A stretch of 64,000 nucleotides of DNA from Linanthus parryae (GCA_023055425.1 JALGPY010000001.1:72906994-72970993); one strand, 5' to 3'; shown: positions 19,960-32,492, counted from the stretch's first letter. A program made the numbers and translations. The notes: generated by a model not told the origin, from the letters alone.

Positions 19960-21387
19960 TGTAGGGTTTTGATTCATGGATCGCGCAAACGGAAGCATAA
20001 TCAAACAAACAACCATGCAAAACCCTCCAAGGATCACAAGTCTAGATGCATAACGATAGTGAAGGTAAGAAATCATAAACACACCTTTGGGTTCTCCTTG
20101 ATGACTTCAAACGCGAATAGTGTCACGTTCTCTATAGTTGATCCACGCCTAGAGTTGATCCTAGATCTCCAATCTCCTTGGTGCTAGCCCGGAATGAGAG
20201 GAGGGTGAAGGAATCACGCAAAACGAGGCAAAAGAAGGGCTCGACCTCCTTTTGGCGTCGGGGACGAGGGGGCGGCGGCAAGGGGGCGGCGTCCTCCTTG
20301 TTGCTTGCTCTCTCTCTCCTTTGTTCTCTCCCACTCTTGTTATGTTCTCTTTAGAGCATAAGTTATGAGGAAGGAAGGAAGGAGGGTCCTTTATATAGTC
20401 CAACAACTCCTTGTTAACTACCTAAAGGACTTATTCTAGTCCTACTAGAATTCAATTTAGTCCCTTCCTTGCAAATTAGTCCCTACTAAATTTGCAAGGG
20501 TTTGCAAAGTGATCCTTCTAATTAATTAATCCAATTAATTAATTCCCAAATCTAGTACAACTCTATATAGCGTGTGACCCCATAGGTTCTATTTAGTTGG
20601 TAGCAACTCTTTGCTAATATGGAGTGGTTTCTAGCAAAACATCCATTCTAGCCAACTAATAGAATAGTCATCTAGACAACCTTGTACAAGTAATTGTCTC
20701 ATCCCTTTGCCTCCATATCCGGATTGGACACGAGACATACAAGTCACACTCGTATATCCAATCCCTAGTTTCTCGATCCATCGAATAGCCTTATTCGTGC
20801 AAATAACATCAATATCCCATATTGATTTATTTGAGTCTGGCCAGACATTCTACAAGCACTATCCTTCGAGTGGCCTTGGATATTTCCTCCCGTTATGTGG
20901 GAGGGGCAAATCCTCTCTACGTCCACTACGATCTCTAAGCTTGCTTCTCATTGTATCCAGTACACGCCTTTATAACTACCCAGTTATGGTGTAGCGTTTA
21001 ACGCTACCAAGATCACAATGATCCACAACTAGAATATCTAGTGACTTCAAGTCTAAGGATGACAATACCATTGTACCCGAGAAGCACTTGTGACTTAACA
21101 TAACATGTATGTAGCCTTCTCGGTGATGGGTCAATCCAGTGCAACATTCCTTAATGCACACCTATGTGTTGGATCATGATATCTCTATATCAATCCAACC
21201 CCATACTAGTCTATAAATGATTGTCCCATTTAATCATTGTACTTGACTAGGGATATTTAAGATAAACAACACGATTGTAAATCTAAGGACTTCATTATAT
21301 TAAATATCTAATAAATAATAAATGAATTTTCTAGCCATATACAAATTCATACTAAACTAGATTGCCTCTAGGGCATCTATTCCAACA
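19960..21387 (-). repeat. Copia1 5' LTR (1428 bp)
   Basis: Element-sense ends are TGTTGGAATAGATGCCC and AAAACCCTACA, giving TG...CA borders; the start resembles the BARE/Angela LTR start as I remember it. A TATA box (CTATATAAAGGACC in element sense) lies near 20385-20398. Its outer end abuts the truncated antisense gene of Tat2 exactly at 21387/21388, showing that Copia1 inserted in Tat2. Confidence 0.93.
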
Positions 21388-22824
21388 GGATCAACGTCCA
21401 CGGTGATTCTCTCGTACCTAGGTGCGAGCTCACGAACATGCTCTGCAAGAGCAGGAATAGAACCTCTCAGACACCAGCAAAAGAATTCGCGATAGCGCTC
21501 GTGGAAATGCTCCCCGCCTTCGAAAATGAGCTCTTCTGAGAAAGCAACAGCTTTAGAGGGATACAGTTTTGGGAACCATCGCACATTCTCGACGCGCGTG
21601 GCATAAGGCCTGGCTATAAACTCTTCCCGATTGTCGCATATCAGGCTCCAAACGCAATTGGGAAAGTTAGTTCCGAACCACCTCGCAGCCCTGCCACTAT
21701 TACGCTCCTCCTCCGTACCTGGGGGACACCATTTGTTGGGCTTAGAAGGGCCTGGGGCATAAGAGGGCCATCGCTCGAAGACCCACATTGTCAAGAAAGC
21801 AATGTTAATGTAAGTCAGTACATCGAGGCGACCACGCGATTCCTTCATTGCAACAACCAGCTGATCCAACCTGTGGTACAGCGTGCCCAAGACTAAGGGT
21901 CCAAGTGCGACTTGCCAAGGGCCGATTTCACAGCAAGAGGCAGAACATGATAGAAGACCCCATCATGCGGGTGACCATCGATTAGATACCTCGACAACCA
22001 GGCACAGAGGAAGGCGCATAGGGTCAAATATAACCCTTGCCATTCACATAATTTTTAGCCTTCGGGTTTTGGCTCAGAAGCTTCTTGGTGATAATGTTGT
22101 TCGCATAATCACGGAAAAAGTATTGCACCCACTTGTTCTTCGCAGATATGTCAACCAACTGCCAGACAGGAAGGACTTCTGTAGGAGTCCACCGGGTGGA
22201 AATTTTCTTCACTTCTGACAAGCACTCCTCCATCTGCTTGTACAAAGCGATCTCTGCATCTGTTCTCAAGGGACTCAAAGGATCCACCTCGCCCACTGGC
22301 GACATATCATACAGCATGTGCACATATTCAAGCGTGGGAGCAGCCTTTAACTCAGCAAAATGGAAGGTATGAGTCGCAGGCGAGTAACGAGAAAGAAGGT
22401 TTAGAAGCATGGACTGGTCCAGCTTCACGGCAGCACCCTTCATAGCACGAACTGCGAAGTATATTCCGGCATCGTTTAAAGTCACGACATGATTGGTCAA
22501 CACATGGTCAATCCACTCATCCATGAAATCCAATTTCTGAACAAATGCTTGAGTGGAAATCGCAGTGTATGGGAAGTACCCATTTTCGACTCCCAATCGA
22601 ACCACATCTTCGGAATCGATCAATACGAGCAGCGCCGAGTTAACTGGAGGGGTTAACGTTTGCAATTCTTCATCGGAGACAGCGATTGGCAGTTTCTTCG
22701 CCTTAACCCTAGCATGATAAAAGTCTTTGCCACCCTGATAGGGGGCTTTTCGCCATAAATCCCGGGGAAGATCATGTATTTCTTCGATCTCCTTAATGGG
22801 TTTGGTTCCTTTTGTCTTTGCCAT
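21388..22824 (-). pseudogene. Antisense PMD gene of Tat2, exon 1 fragment with frameshifts
   Basis: Starts at ATG 22824 (MAKTKGTKPIKEIEEIHDLP) and parallels exon 1 of the Tat1 gene throughout, including HTFHFAELKAAPTLEYV and FLTMWVFERWPSYAPG. A one-base deletion after GKGY (near 22024) and a second frame change near 21900 break it, and the Copia1 LTR ends it at the codons for VDVDP. As in Tat1 a pyrimidine tract and gcag stand directly before the ATG. The many synonymous-looking differences from Tat1 make the pair useful for testing selection. Confidence 0.9.
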
Positions 22825-23310
22825 TCCTGCGAAAAAGCAAGAAAAAAGGGGGGGGGGAAATACACATACTTTAGTTCGAATTTCAAGATTCAGTTCAAAG
22901 CGTACGAGGGTTTATTGGAAGAAAGATGAACAGTCCAGCGGCAATTTTCAAAGTTAGAAGATTGGAATCATTTGCATTATCAGGGATTTCAGAAACCCTA
23001 CATTCAAGATCCTTATTATCTGGGGATTAAATCAAAATTGGGTTCAAAAAGCAATATCTTCTTCATAGCTTTCAGTGGATAATATGGGTTTGCAGATTCA
23101 ACACAGTTCAAAGCATACATTGGTATATTAAGCAAAATTGAACAAGGCCAACCTTGTTTTGGTAAAGCTTGCTTGGATGTGCACAATTGAAGAAGACGAT
23201 TGACAAGAGAGAACTGGTGATTGATTATCTGAATCTGCTCTTGAAGGCTTCCGGGTATCATTCACTTTAAGAGAAAGAAGTGATGCTTTTGCAACAATGG
23301 AGAGTACAGA

Positions 23311-23320
23311 GTATTTATCC
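23311..23320 (-). promoter_or_regulatory. TATA-like element upstream of the Tat2 PMD pseudogene
   Basis: Complement of gtatttatcc, the counterpart of the 2385-2393 element in Tat1, about 490 bp upstream of the ATG at 22824. Confidence 0.35.
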
Positions 23321-23567
23321 AAATACAATGAAGGGTTGCGTCCTTTCAGTAGTCGAATCGCAACCGTCACCGTCGAATCGCGCAATCACAGGACAAGCTG
23401 ACGTCACGCCTAAAACCCTAAAAGGCCAGACGGCACGACTCTAGGGGTTTAGGTCATAATGGCACGCACGGGGGCTGAAGCTGCACACATTTGAATTGGT
23501 GCGTGGCGGCGATGCGTACGTTGGTTTCTGCGCATGGAAGCCTATCCGGCTATGAGCCTTCACGCGC

Positions 23568-23581
23568 AGAAAGGGGGCTAA
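23568..23581 (+). other. Tat2 polypurine tract
   Basis: AGAAAGGGGGCTAA directly before the LTR, identical to that of Tat1. Confidence 0.85.
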
Positions 23582-24201
23582 TGTAGATAGTGCTTTCTGA
23601 GCAGACAGATCTTGCCCACGTGGCAATCATCTAGCACACCATATTGTGCTCCACACACACTGGATCACCAGCCGCGCTGATCCACGTGGGGGCTGCGAGA
23701 CAGGGCCCTCGCATACCAATGCACGGGACTTGTAGGGACTTAGTGGTCTGGAGGCTAGAGTAAGTCCTGTCGCGTGCGAGCCAAGCCCGCGCGCGACCTT
23801 TAGTAACTGCTTTTGAGAGATTTATGGCACGAGCTCCATAAACCCGGTCAAACCCGGTCAACCCCATAACGGTTCCGGTATTCGCGCATAACGTGTTGTA
23901 ACGGTCCCTATATACGCGGACGAACGTGCCGTTGTGGTTAAGCTAATTAAGCCGCCATTGATGGGCGCATTAACCACACTACAACGGTCACATTCTCCGT
24001 TATATATATAGGACGTTAACCCTTCCATACAAGAGAGGCACACCAGACATACGCGGAAGCTCTGCCAAACCCCTGTCTCTCTCTCAGACATTACTACTGC
24101 CTTACTCTCTCCCTACACACAACCCAACACCTCCTGTGCTATTTTCTATTCTCTGCATTTGTTTTACGCGAAGTTCTCTCTGCAGGATTCTCTTGTGCAC
24201 A
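23582..24201 (+). repeat. Tat2 3' LTR (620 bp)
   Basis: Starts TGTAGATAG and ends CTTGTGCACA, and aligns with the reverse complement of the Tat1 LTRs with clearly more differences than Tat1 shows between its own LTRs. Confidence 0.93.
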
Positions 24202-24630
24202 CCAGTACACGCCTTTATAACTACCCAGTTACGGTGTAGCGTTTAACGCTACCAAAATCACAAGAATCCACAGCTAGAATATCTAGTGACTTCAAGTCTA
24301 AGGATGACAATACCATTGCACCGCAAGAAGAACTTGTGACTCAACATAACATGTATGTAGCCTTCTCGGAGATGGGTCAATCCAGTGCAACATTCCATAA
24401 TGCACACCTATGTGTTGGATCATGATATCTCCATATCAATCCAACCCCATACTAGTCTATAGATGATTGTCCCATTGATCATTATACTGGACTAGGGATA
24501 TTTAAGATAAACAACACAATTGTAAATCTAAGGACTTTATTATATTAAAAATCCAATAAATAATAAATGAATTTCTAGCCACAAATAATTCATACTAAAC
24601 TAGATTGCCTCTAGGGCATCTATTCTAACA
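24202..24630 (-). repeat. CopiaX: LTR fragment in minus orientation
   Basis: About 429 bp matching 20957-21387 of the Copia1 LTR at roughly 90 percent by eye, ending at the LTR tip (element-sense TGTTAGAATAGATGCCC). Its other part was separated by the Tat2 insertion at 24201/24202. Confidence 0.88.
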
Positions 24631-24631
24631 G

Positions 24632-25262
24632 AACTAGATTTGGGAATTAATTAATTAGATTAATTACATTAGAATGATCACTTTGCAAAACCTTGCAAAC
24701 TTAGTAGGGACTAATTTGCAAGGAAGGGACTAAATTGAATTCTAGTAGGACTAGAATAAGTCTTTTAGGTAGTTGGCAAGGATTTGTTGGACTATATAAA
24801 GGACCTTCCTTCCTTCCTTGCCACACTTATGATTCATTAGATCATAACTTGAGTGGGAGAGAACAAAAGGAGAGAGAGCAAGCAAGCTAAGGAGCCACCG
24901 CCCCCTAGCTCGCCGCCGCCCCTCCTCGTCGGCCACAAGGAGGCCGAGACCTCCCTTGTTGGTCTCGTTTTGCGTGATTCTTCTTCCTCTTCCTCTTTCC
25001 GGGCTAGCACCAAGGAGTGGGAGATCTAGAAATCAACTCTAGGCGTGGATCAACTATAGAGAACGTGACACAATTCGCATTTGAAGGATCAACTATAGAG
25101 AACGTGACACAATTCGCGTTTGAAGTCATCAAAGAAGAACCCTAAGGTGTGTTAATTGATTTCTTCCTTTACCATCGTTATGTCTCTTGACTTGTGATCC
25201 TTGGAGGATTTTGCATGGTTAATTATTGTTTCCGTTGCGCATCCATGAATCAAAACCCTACA
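24632..25262 (+). repeat. CopiaY: LTR 3' part in plus orientation
   Basis: About 631 bp that is the reverse complement of roughly 19960-20556, including TATA box (ctatataaaggacc near 24794) and the terminal AAAACCCTACA at 25262. No primer site follows, so it is a 3' or solo LTR. It lies head to head with CopiaX and abuts Copia2 pol sequence. Confidence 0.85.
25047..25124 (+). repeat. 39-bp tandem duplication in the CopiaY LTR
   Basis: The unit ggatcaactatagagaacg... occurs twice with a 39-bp period (25047 and 25086), differing at one visible base. The Copia1 LTR has a single copy. Confidence 0.85.
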
Positions 25263-28200
25263 GGTATACATGGATTCCATTTCTTATCCCATGGCTCCAA
25301 GCAATTTTTGAGAGTATGGCCCACTCGTGGCCTCCTCATAGGTTGTAGGCTCATCTCCATGATCAACACATCAACGGGTTATGAGAAATTTATATTTCTC
25401 TAGCCCTTTGACATATCCTACCTTACCTAGGAGGTTCTTGTGTTACTTGAGCAGGTTGCTCCACAACATCTTGTGATCCTGCTAATGTTCCATCAAAAGG
25501 ATCAATGTTCTGTTATGGTTCTTGAACTCCTTCAAGTTCTACTATCCTCACACTGTTTCTTTTAGAGACAATCTCTAAATATAAACTCAGCGGTTCGAGC
25601 AACAAACAATTTGTTCTCGATTGGATTGTAGAGATAGCATTTATTTTCTCAGGATATTCCACATAGTATATTTATTCGACTTGGGTCCAAGTTTATTTGT
25701 ATACGCTTTACATAAACTTCATAATTGAAAATCTTTATGAATGGCATACTAAGACACCTCCTAGTCCATATCTCATATGGTGTTCTTCATAACTGATTTT
25801 GATAGAACAAGGTTAAGGGAGAAATTTGCAGTAATTAGAACATGGCCCCAAAAGAAAACTGAAAGTTCTGTTTGACGCATCATGGACGGAACCGTATCCT
25901 AACAAGGTTCGATCTCTCTTCTTAGAAACGCCATACCAATGTGGCGTTCTAGGTTGAGCGAGTTTGGATCATATCCAACACTCCTATAGATGCTTGTCAG
26001 ACCCTAGGCTTAAGTATTCTTCTCCACGATCCAATCGTAGAGCCATAATACTTTTGACAAGCTGGATCTCTACTTCATTCTTGAATTCCTTGAACTCTTC
26101 AAAGGATTCTGATTTATTTCTTCATAAGATACACAAATTCATATTCACTGAAGCCATCAGTAAATACAATGAGGTACTGAGAACCATCTTTAGCATTTGT
26201 GCTTAACGGCCTACATACATCAATATGCATGATTCCCAAAGATCATATCTTACCCATTAAACAAGTCTTACATGTCTCATATGATTTAAAATCAAATGAG
26301 TCCATAAATCCATCCATATGGAGCCTAGATATGTATATCTCATTCATGTGGCCTAAACAATTATGCCAACGATAAGTGAGGTTCGTATCATTATATGCAA
26401 ACCTCTTGGTATTAATGTTATAGATGAATTTATCATGGTCAAGGATATATAATCCATTAGACAAAAGTGCATTACAACAATGCATTTTATCAAAATAAAT
26501 GGAACAACATTTGTTATTTTAATAAAATATGTTTCTTGTCCAAACAAAATATCGTGATACTGTCCCTACTCAAATCAATGACATAATCGTTTGTCTAATC
26601 TATGGATAATTTTAAAAGGTAGAGATAATTTCCTACGGCTAATTCAGCACCCTCTTGCGTCATTGCCCCATGTGTGGGTTTATCTCTTCCTTATTAAATT
26701 GTCTATATCTCATGAGATCCTCCACATTTAAATAAACATGAGATCCTCATCTAGTATCATATACCCATGATGATGAGATAGACACAGTAATTTCTATAAC
26801 AAAAATATCTAAAATAGAATTCATAATTCCATTATTACTTCCTTCTAGGAACTTTGGGCAGTTTTTCTTGGCTTTAGCGACAAGTTTGTTTTGTACCCTT
26901 GGGGTTTGTGCAAACATTTTGCTCTTGAATTTAACATATGTTTTTGCCTCTGCCCTTATAAGTGCTTTTTCCAACGGTTCTCGATCATATTGAGTAGGTT
27001 CCCTTGTGAACGAAGCTTTTAATTGCATTCAATGCAATTCTCGGTCCAATTGGGCGAATAACCCTTTATTATTTATCTATTACATAGATAGCTCCGAGTT
27101 TCTAATCTTTGAATTCTATTGAGACAGCTCAGTGGCGTTTGACTTCTTACTCCAGCAGTCACACATTACTAGCTTGTATCGTCGCGTCACATCTTGATGA
27201 ATCAAGTCGCCTTGCTTTGGCAAGCCCAGACTTAATTATCTTGATCATGACGAGAGCTAAGCAAGGGTAGGTAAAACACAATATGGAGCAACACTTCAAA
27301 CCTTTCATGTCTGGCTTGCTCTTGACAGAGCTTCTTTAAATGTATGATCATATCATACGCCTTCATGTTCTCATCTTGCTTCCAAAGCTCAGAGTTAATA
27401 GTTGCTGACATGAGACATGTCACATCCAAAGAACCATTCTTTGATGTTCCTTCCATAAGGTTTTAGTGTTATTGGTAGTTGGTGGAAGGAGAACTTTATG
27501 CTCTATGTGCAACATTTTTCATTTGTTTTGTTTGAGAACAATTCTCAATTTTATACCAGTCTAGAAAATAGATTCCAGACAGCTTGTCCTTCCCAAGGAT
27601 ATAAAGTCGCGTTTTGTTTGTTCAATGTCATAAGTATTCAACACAAAAGGATTATGAAAAGTTTTGTGACGTTATACTATATTCAACAAGGACTTAAATT
27701 TTCAAACATGGCTCCCACTATTTTTCTCAGATTAATAACCCTCCATATTAATACGGAAATATCATTATATTTTCTAGTGGGCCAATATCCATATTTCACT
27801 TCTTCTTGAGCTTGCTTTGGAAAGTCACCCAAAAATTAATTATTTAGGTAGGAACAATTTCAATTGCATCCAATGCAACTCTTGGTTCAGTTGGGAAAAT
27901 AACTCTTTATTATCTATCCCATAGATATTCTCAATTGTTTGCCTCTAGGCTTTCAACCCTATTGAACTAGCCCAGTTGTTTCCAACCTCTTTACTCAACA
28001 ATTTCACATTACTTGCTTGTGCCATCGCATCACATCATGATGAATCAAGTCGCCCTACTTTGGAACGCACGATCTTGGTAAATCATGACCATGATGAGTG
28101 TTTAAGCAACGAGAACGCAAAAATGCAATATTTAAATTTGAGAGATTTTATTTTAATTTTAATTATTATGTTGATCCATATCAAATGATCTACTTATTAA

Positions 28201-29046
28201 GGTTGGGAAATCCCAAAATAAAATATTCGGGTTGTTTTAATCTTGTTACTAATTTTGCTTGTATCCATACACCAATAATAAATAACGAGACAATAAATTA
28301 AACAACCACAAACAAAAAATTAAACGTGATATGGATATGGCCTCTAAACTAAGATATTCCCAAGCCAATGAGAATATCTATGAACCCTAAAATAGCAAAC
28401 TCATCTCCATGTCCATCCATCTTTTAGTCCATGCTCCATAGCTTTGTGGAATGCCGCCGTCTTGTGGTTTCTTCTATTTTAGGCTTCTTCTTCATGTCTT
28501 GACTATCATCTACTCTAGCTAATACTAGCTCGCAACTATACAAAATAGAGAGATCTCACAAGTTGAGAAGAAGACCGGCTCGCAGGTCGTAAAGCCTAAT
28601 TAACTATAACATTAACTATTATAATAAAACCAAACCACAAAATAAAACAATCACAACATCCACACATAAGGCCTTATCCAACCACCATGCGCAAAGCACA
28701 TAAACAGTCAAAATTCCATTTTAATGCGCTTGATCAAGTTTATTTGATTTTGGATGTACTAGGGTCAAAAAGGTCCAAGAGGGCCCACCAACACCTTGCC
28801 CGAACCCCTAATGGACCGCCAAAAAGGCCTTGGGCCGGCCGAACCCTAGCCTGCGCGGCCAAGCCACGCGCTAGGGAGGACCGGACCTTGACTGTGGCTA
28901 GCTTGGGCGGCAAGGAAGGGGCGGTCCCTAGTGAGGCCGAACCTATAGGAGTTGTTTGCCCAAGTTTGCTTGTTTCCAAATCAAGAAAAAAGCCTTTTTT
29001 TCCTAATTTGTGCCCAAATCCTAGTTTTCTAGATCCAAAATTTCAC
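25263..29046 (-). pseudogene. Copia2: heavily decayed Copia internal region
   Basis: Collinear with Copia1 from its hinge/RT region (start matches about 645) through integrase (about 25560-26210), pre-integrase (26243-26485, LTYRWHNCLGHMNE), protease and gag remnants (26747-27456, with QARHERFEV) to the leader (about 27600-29046). Many small deletions, stops and frame changes prevent any long ORF, so it is clearly older than Copia1. Its 5' LTR tip survives at 33572-33706, beyond the Athila1 insertion. Confidence 0.88.
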
Positions 29047-29335
29047 ATCTGTTGAGGTAACAGGGTCGGGCCGTCGACCATAAACTACAAGCACTTGTTG
29101 GGAGGTAACCCAACCTAGGAGTTGGTTTCAATTATTAAATTATTTACTGTTTAATAAATTCTGAGAGGAGAGATGAGGGTGAGCTAATGTTTAGCTGCAG
29201 ATAGTATCAGGAAACAGGTTACAGGAAGCTGAAGTACAGAAACTGACTCGCTGTCAGCATCCAGATGCAGACTGACGTTCAGTGGCAGCCTGCCCGAAAA
29301 AGGCAGATTGGAAAAATCCTGAAGAATCGACCCCG

Positions 29336-29443
29336 GTGCACAGGATGCACTCGACCTTCACAGGGACTCGTATGAGTTGGGGATTTTTCAGAAATAAGTT
29401 TCAGCAGGAAAGGAGCAATCGACCCCGGTGTACGAAAATACAC
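29336..29443 (+). repeat. Duplicated module with covarying short hairpin, Athila1 3' region
   Basis: atcgaccccg precedes GTGCA-caggA... TGCAC at 29336-29350 and GTGTA...TACAC at 29428-29443, both followed by tcgacc. The two arms change together (C to T and G to A), keeping the stem in both copies. Confidence 0.6.
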
Positions 29444-30750
29444 TCGACCATATGGGATCACATTGTCACAGACGACGGTGCTTGGGGATTGCACACTTGA
29501 AGAGCGCAACAGAGCCCGGAAGGTTGACAACTTCCGTTGAGAAATTTTACGGCGACCGGTCAACGGTCCTTCTCTGCCGGAATCTGCAGAAAAATCAGCA
29601 CCTGTAAGAACTGACTCCGGGTGCACAGGTTCAATTTTTGTCTCTTTCTTTATTTTTCTGAGTATACTACCAGCTGGTTGACTGACGGCCAGTCTCGAGC
29701 CAGCAAGCCAGTGGCTCTATCAGGCCATCAGTCTAGCATTAGGTTGTCCCGATCCCAGTAGATGAGGCACGCCATCTCATCCAATCCAGATTATGTGCCT
29801 GATGATTAGTACCATGAGGGCATGGCACCATCCAGTGTGGGGGTGGTGGCGTTGTAACTGCATTAGTTTTATTATACTCAAAAAATCAAAAAATTAAAAA
29901 ATTAAAATTTGAGAATGGGCAACAGATTTAGCTTAAAACTGGAGAGAGCTTAATGATAGAAAATTTCCCGAAAATTGATGAACTCAAGTGAGGAAGAGCT
30001 GCGAGAATCTGTCTAAGGGAGTTATAGAGCCAATGCACTTCATAAAATGCAAGTAGCTGTCTCCCGAGCTATGTATCCTACTAGCTGCCAGACCACCGTC
30101 ACCAGGTAGTCGTCAACCCGCCTTCACGGTCACCACATCATTTGGTGGAGTGATAGGCCATAGGGGACCTCACGTCCTGTCTCGCGCCTTAGGTCCACTA
30201 GTGAGCCCCATTGATCCGTTATCCCTTTTCTTGGTACCCTTTTTGACCTAGGAAGTCGTTTTTTGATACTCGCATCATTGTTAGTATTTTCACCTTTCCT
30301 ATGCGTCATGGCACGAGGGAGTTGAGTTGGGGGAGTTTCTGGGGTAGAGCAGATTTGTCATATTCGATAGTGGATGATCTTCATCGTTATATCTGAGGGT
30401 GTGTAAGGGTGAGATAGTGACGGCGGCACACTTCGGTGTGGCGGTGACTCACGACATTACACCGTGAGCACAGGAGGAGAGCCTTAGTGCGTGACATTTT
30501 TCCGCACGACATGGGGACTTGGGCTGATAGGATTATTTGGATTATGCGCTGTGCTAGTTAGACAACCTTGGAGTGAGGAGGTTCGGTTGGAAAAGCGCAA
30601 TTATTTCAAATATTGACTACGTGGTTTGGATCAGTGTGGGGGTGGTCGTTTCAGATGTTATTCACTGTATTTTTGTGCCACCCCACATTTTTGGTTTAGT
30701 GCAGAACTGGTCTGGTTTATATTATTGTTATTTACTGTGTTTCCCCGCAT

Positions 30751-30822
30751 TGAAAAAAAAAAGAATGAAAAGAAATCGAAAAAAAAAGAAGAAGAAAAAA
30801 AAAAAGAAATGAAAAAAAAACA
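30751..30822. repeat. A-rich low-complexity tract in Athila1
   Basis: Runs of A broken by G (aaaaaagaagaag). Low-complexity purine tracts are usual in this part of Athila elements. Confidence 0.85.
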
Positions 30823-31401
30823 GCAACGACAGAGTTTCAGGGTGCTTAATTGATTATTTCAAAACGCCAGGCCAGGGAAATTTTATAAATAGTTCGCATT
30901 CTTTCACAGTTGTGGCCGCGAGAACGGCATTTACACCAAGATTGGGGAAATTGAGTGTCTAGAATCTTAGGTGATTTGGGTCAGTTTTTGTCTTCTTGGT
31001 GAGGGAGTGTGAGATTTGGGTACTTGTGAGTGTGCTGTGACGTTTAGGACTTCGCTTCTAAATGACTTATCCTACCGTCCCAAAGCCGGCAGATTTACGT
31101 TACACCCAGAGTAAAAGCATGGAAGGTGTGCGTTAGGGATACGTTCGGATTGCATGTAAAAGCAAAAGTAAGTTGTGTTCGTGCTTGTTCCTAACCTAGG
31201 CTGGCCGCGAGTTCTTCCGATCACTGCAGTTTCAGAAGTTTAGGGAAATATGAGAGATTAATGATGTCCAGTTTGAGTTAAAGAGGTTGCCCAGTCTCAT
31301 CAAAAACAGTTTTTAAATAAATGCAGTTACAACGCTCTGGATTGATTCGGGATAGTATGCAGTGGTAGTATATAGCTGAAGTTTGCTCGGGGCGAGCAAA
31401 G

Positions 31402-31418
31402 TTTAGTGTGGGGGTATT
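31402..31418 (+). other. Athila1 polypurine tract
   Basis: TTTAGTGTGGGGGTATT directly before the LTR start TGATAACCCCC, typical of Athila. Confidence 0.85.
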
Positions 31419-31901
31419 TGATAACCCCCATTTACGAGTTATCTGTGAGCTTATATTAGAATTTAATAAGTTGAGTTTCCATAAGATTGAGCACGTTTTA
31501 TCCGAAAAAGCCTCCGTAGTATGAAAAAGATAAGTTTGAGCTTAATTGAGAAATCCGGACGTTTTCGTGCATAAAATGATATTGAATGACATATATAATC
31601 GCTTGGTATAGTTGTTCATGTTGTCTTGACAGGAATGGATGCTTAGCGGTTGATTTGAGGCATGAAACGAACTTCGGAAGCAACGGAAGCTAAAACAAAG
31701 TAAAGAGACGCAAAGTTGGAGAAGCTAGAATGACCAGTCTCCACTATTTTGATCATATCTTGAGTTCTACAATGAGTTTTGGAGTGAGACCGGTGGCAAA
31801 TGAAAGTAGTCTTCAAGAGCTTTCCAACGATAGGTCACGGAGCTAAATCGGAGATCAGACGAAGAAGTTACGACGTTTTGAAGTTGGAGCTGTCGCTGAT
31901 G

Positions 31902-32492
31902 TGCGTTCAGACGCACAGGTTCTGCGTTCAGACGCACAGGTTCTGCGTTCAGACGCACATTGTGCGTTCAAACGCATCCCCGAAGTCAAAACCAACTTAT
32001 GTCCGCATGCAAGATTGGTGTCCAAACGCAAAAACTAAGTCCCGGAGGCCGAAAAAGGGCGAAAATTGGCTAAACGCAAGAAAGTGCAGAAAATTGGCTA
32101 AGTATGTGCGTTCAGACGCACATTCTGCGTTCAAACGCACAACACAGTGCAGCAACAGACAGGGAAAACTGGCCAGAAAATGACTAAGTATGTGCGTTCA
32201 AACGCACATCCTGCGTTCAGACGCAGGAAACTTCAAATTTCAGAAAGGTCAGAATGAGGCAGAAATCAACCAGAAGGCCAAGTATGTGCGTTCAAACGCA
32301 CATTGTGCGTTCAAACGCACACCCAAAAAGTCAACGAAAGTCAAAGTCAAAAAGTCAACTCTCAAAATGTGCGTTCAAACGCAGCCTTTGTGCGTTCGAA
32401 CGCAGGTCAAGATTTTCAGAATTTCTGAAGACGGTGGAAAAAGTCAAACCTCGTCAGAAAAGTCAAAGTCAGCAGATGTGCGTTCAGACACA
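31902..32492 (+). repeat. Array of 14-bp palindromes TGCGTTCARACGCA in Athila1 U3
   Basis: Twelve good copies start at 31902, 31923, 31944, 31963, 32107, 32126, 32193, 32212, 32287, 32306, 32370 and 32391, plus a degenerate one at 32479. Arms TGCGTT/AACGCA (or TGCGT/ACGCA) flank a short core. Neighbouring copies are 19 or 21 bp apart; most pairs are separated by 83-94 bp. Confidence 0.95.
32329..32475 (+). promoter_or_regulatory. Cluster of W-box cores (GTCAA) in Athila1 U3
   Basis: At least four GTCAA cores lie in 32329-32359 and more in 32431-32470. GTCAA is the complement of TTGAC, the WRKY-binding W-box core. The cluster sits between palindrome pairs, about 110-250 bp upstream of the TATA box. 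Confidence 0.5.

Larger units (their letters stand above)
21388..24201 (+). mobile_element. Tat2: 3' fragment of a second Tat element
   Basis: Plus-oriented relative of Tat1 containing part of the antisense PMD gene, its upstream region, polypurine tract and the 3' LTR. The left side is cut by Copia1. The right LTR end abuts Copia LTR sequence at 24202, so Tat2 itself sits in an older Copia LTR (CopiaX). Confidence 0.92.

Noticed and set aside
31902..32492. Repeat array considered as CRISPR
   Set aside because: Plant genome context, palindromic units without uniform spacers, and location in an LTR promoter.
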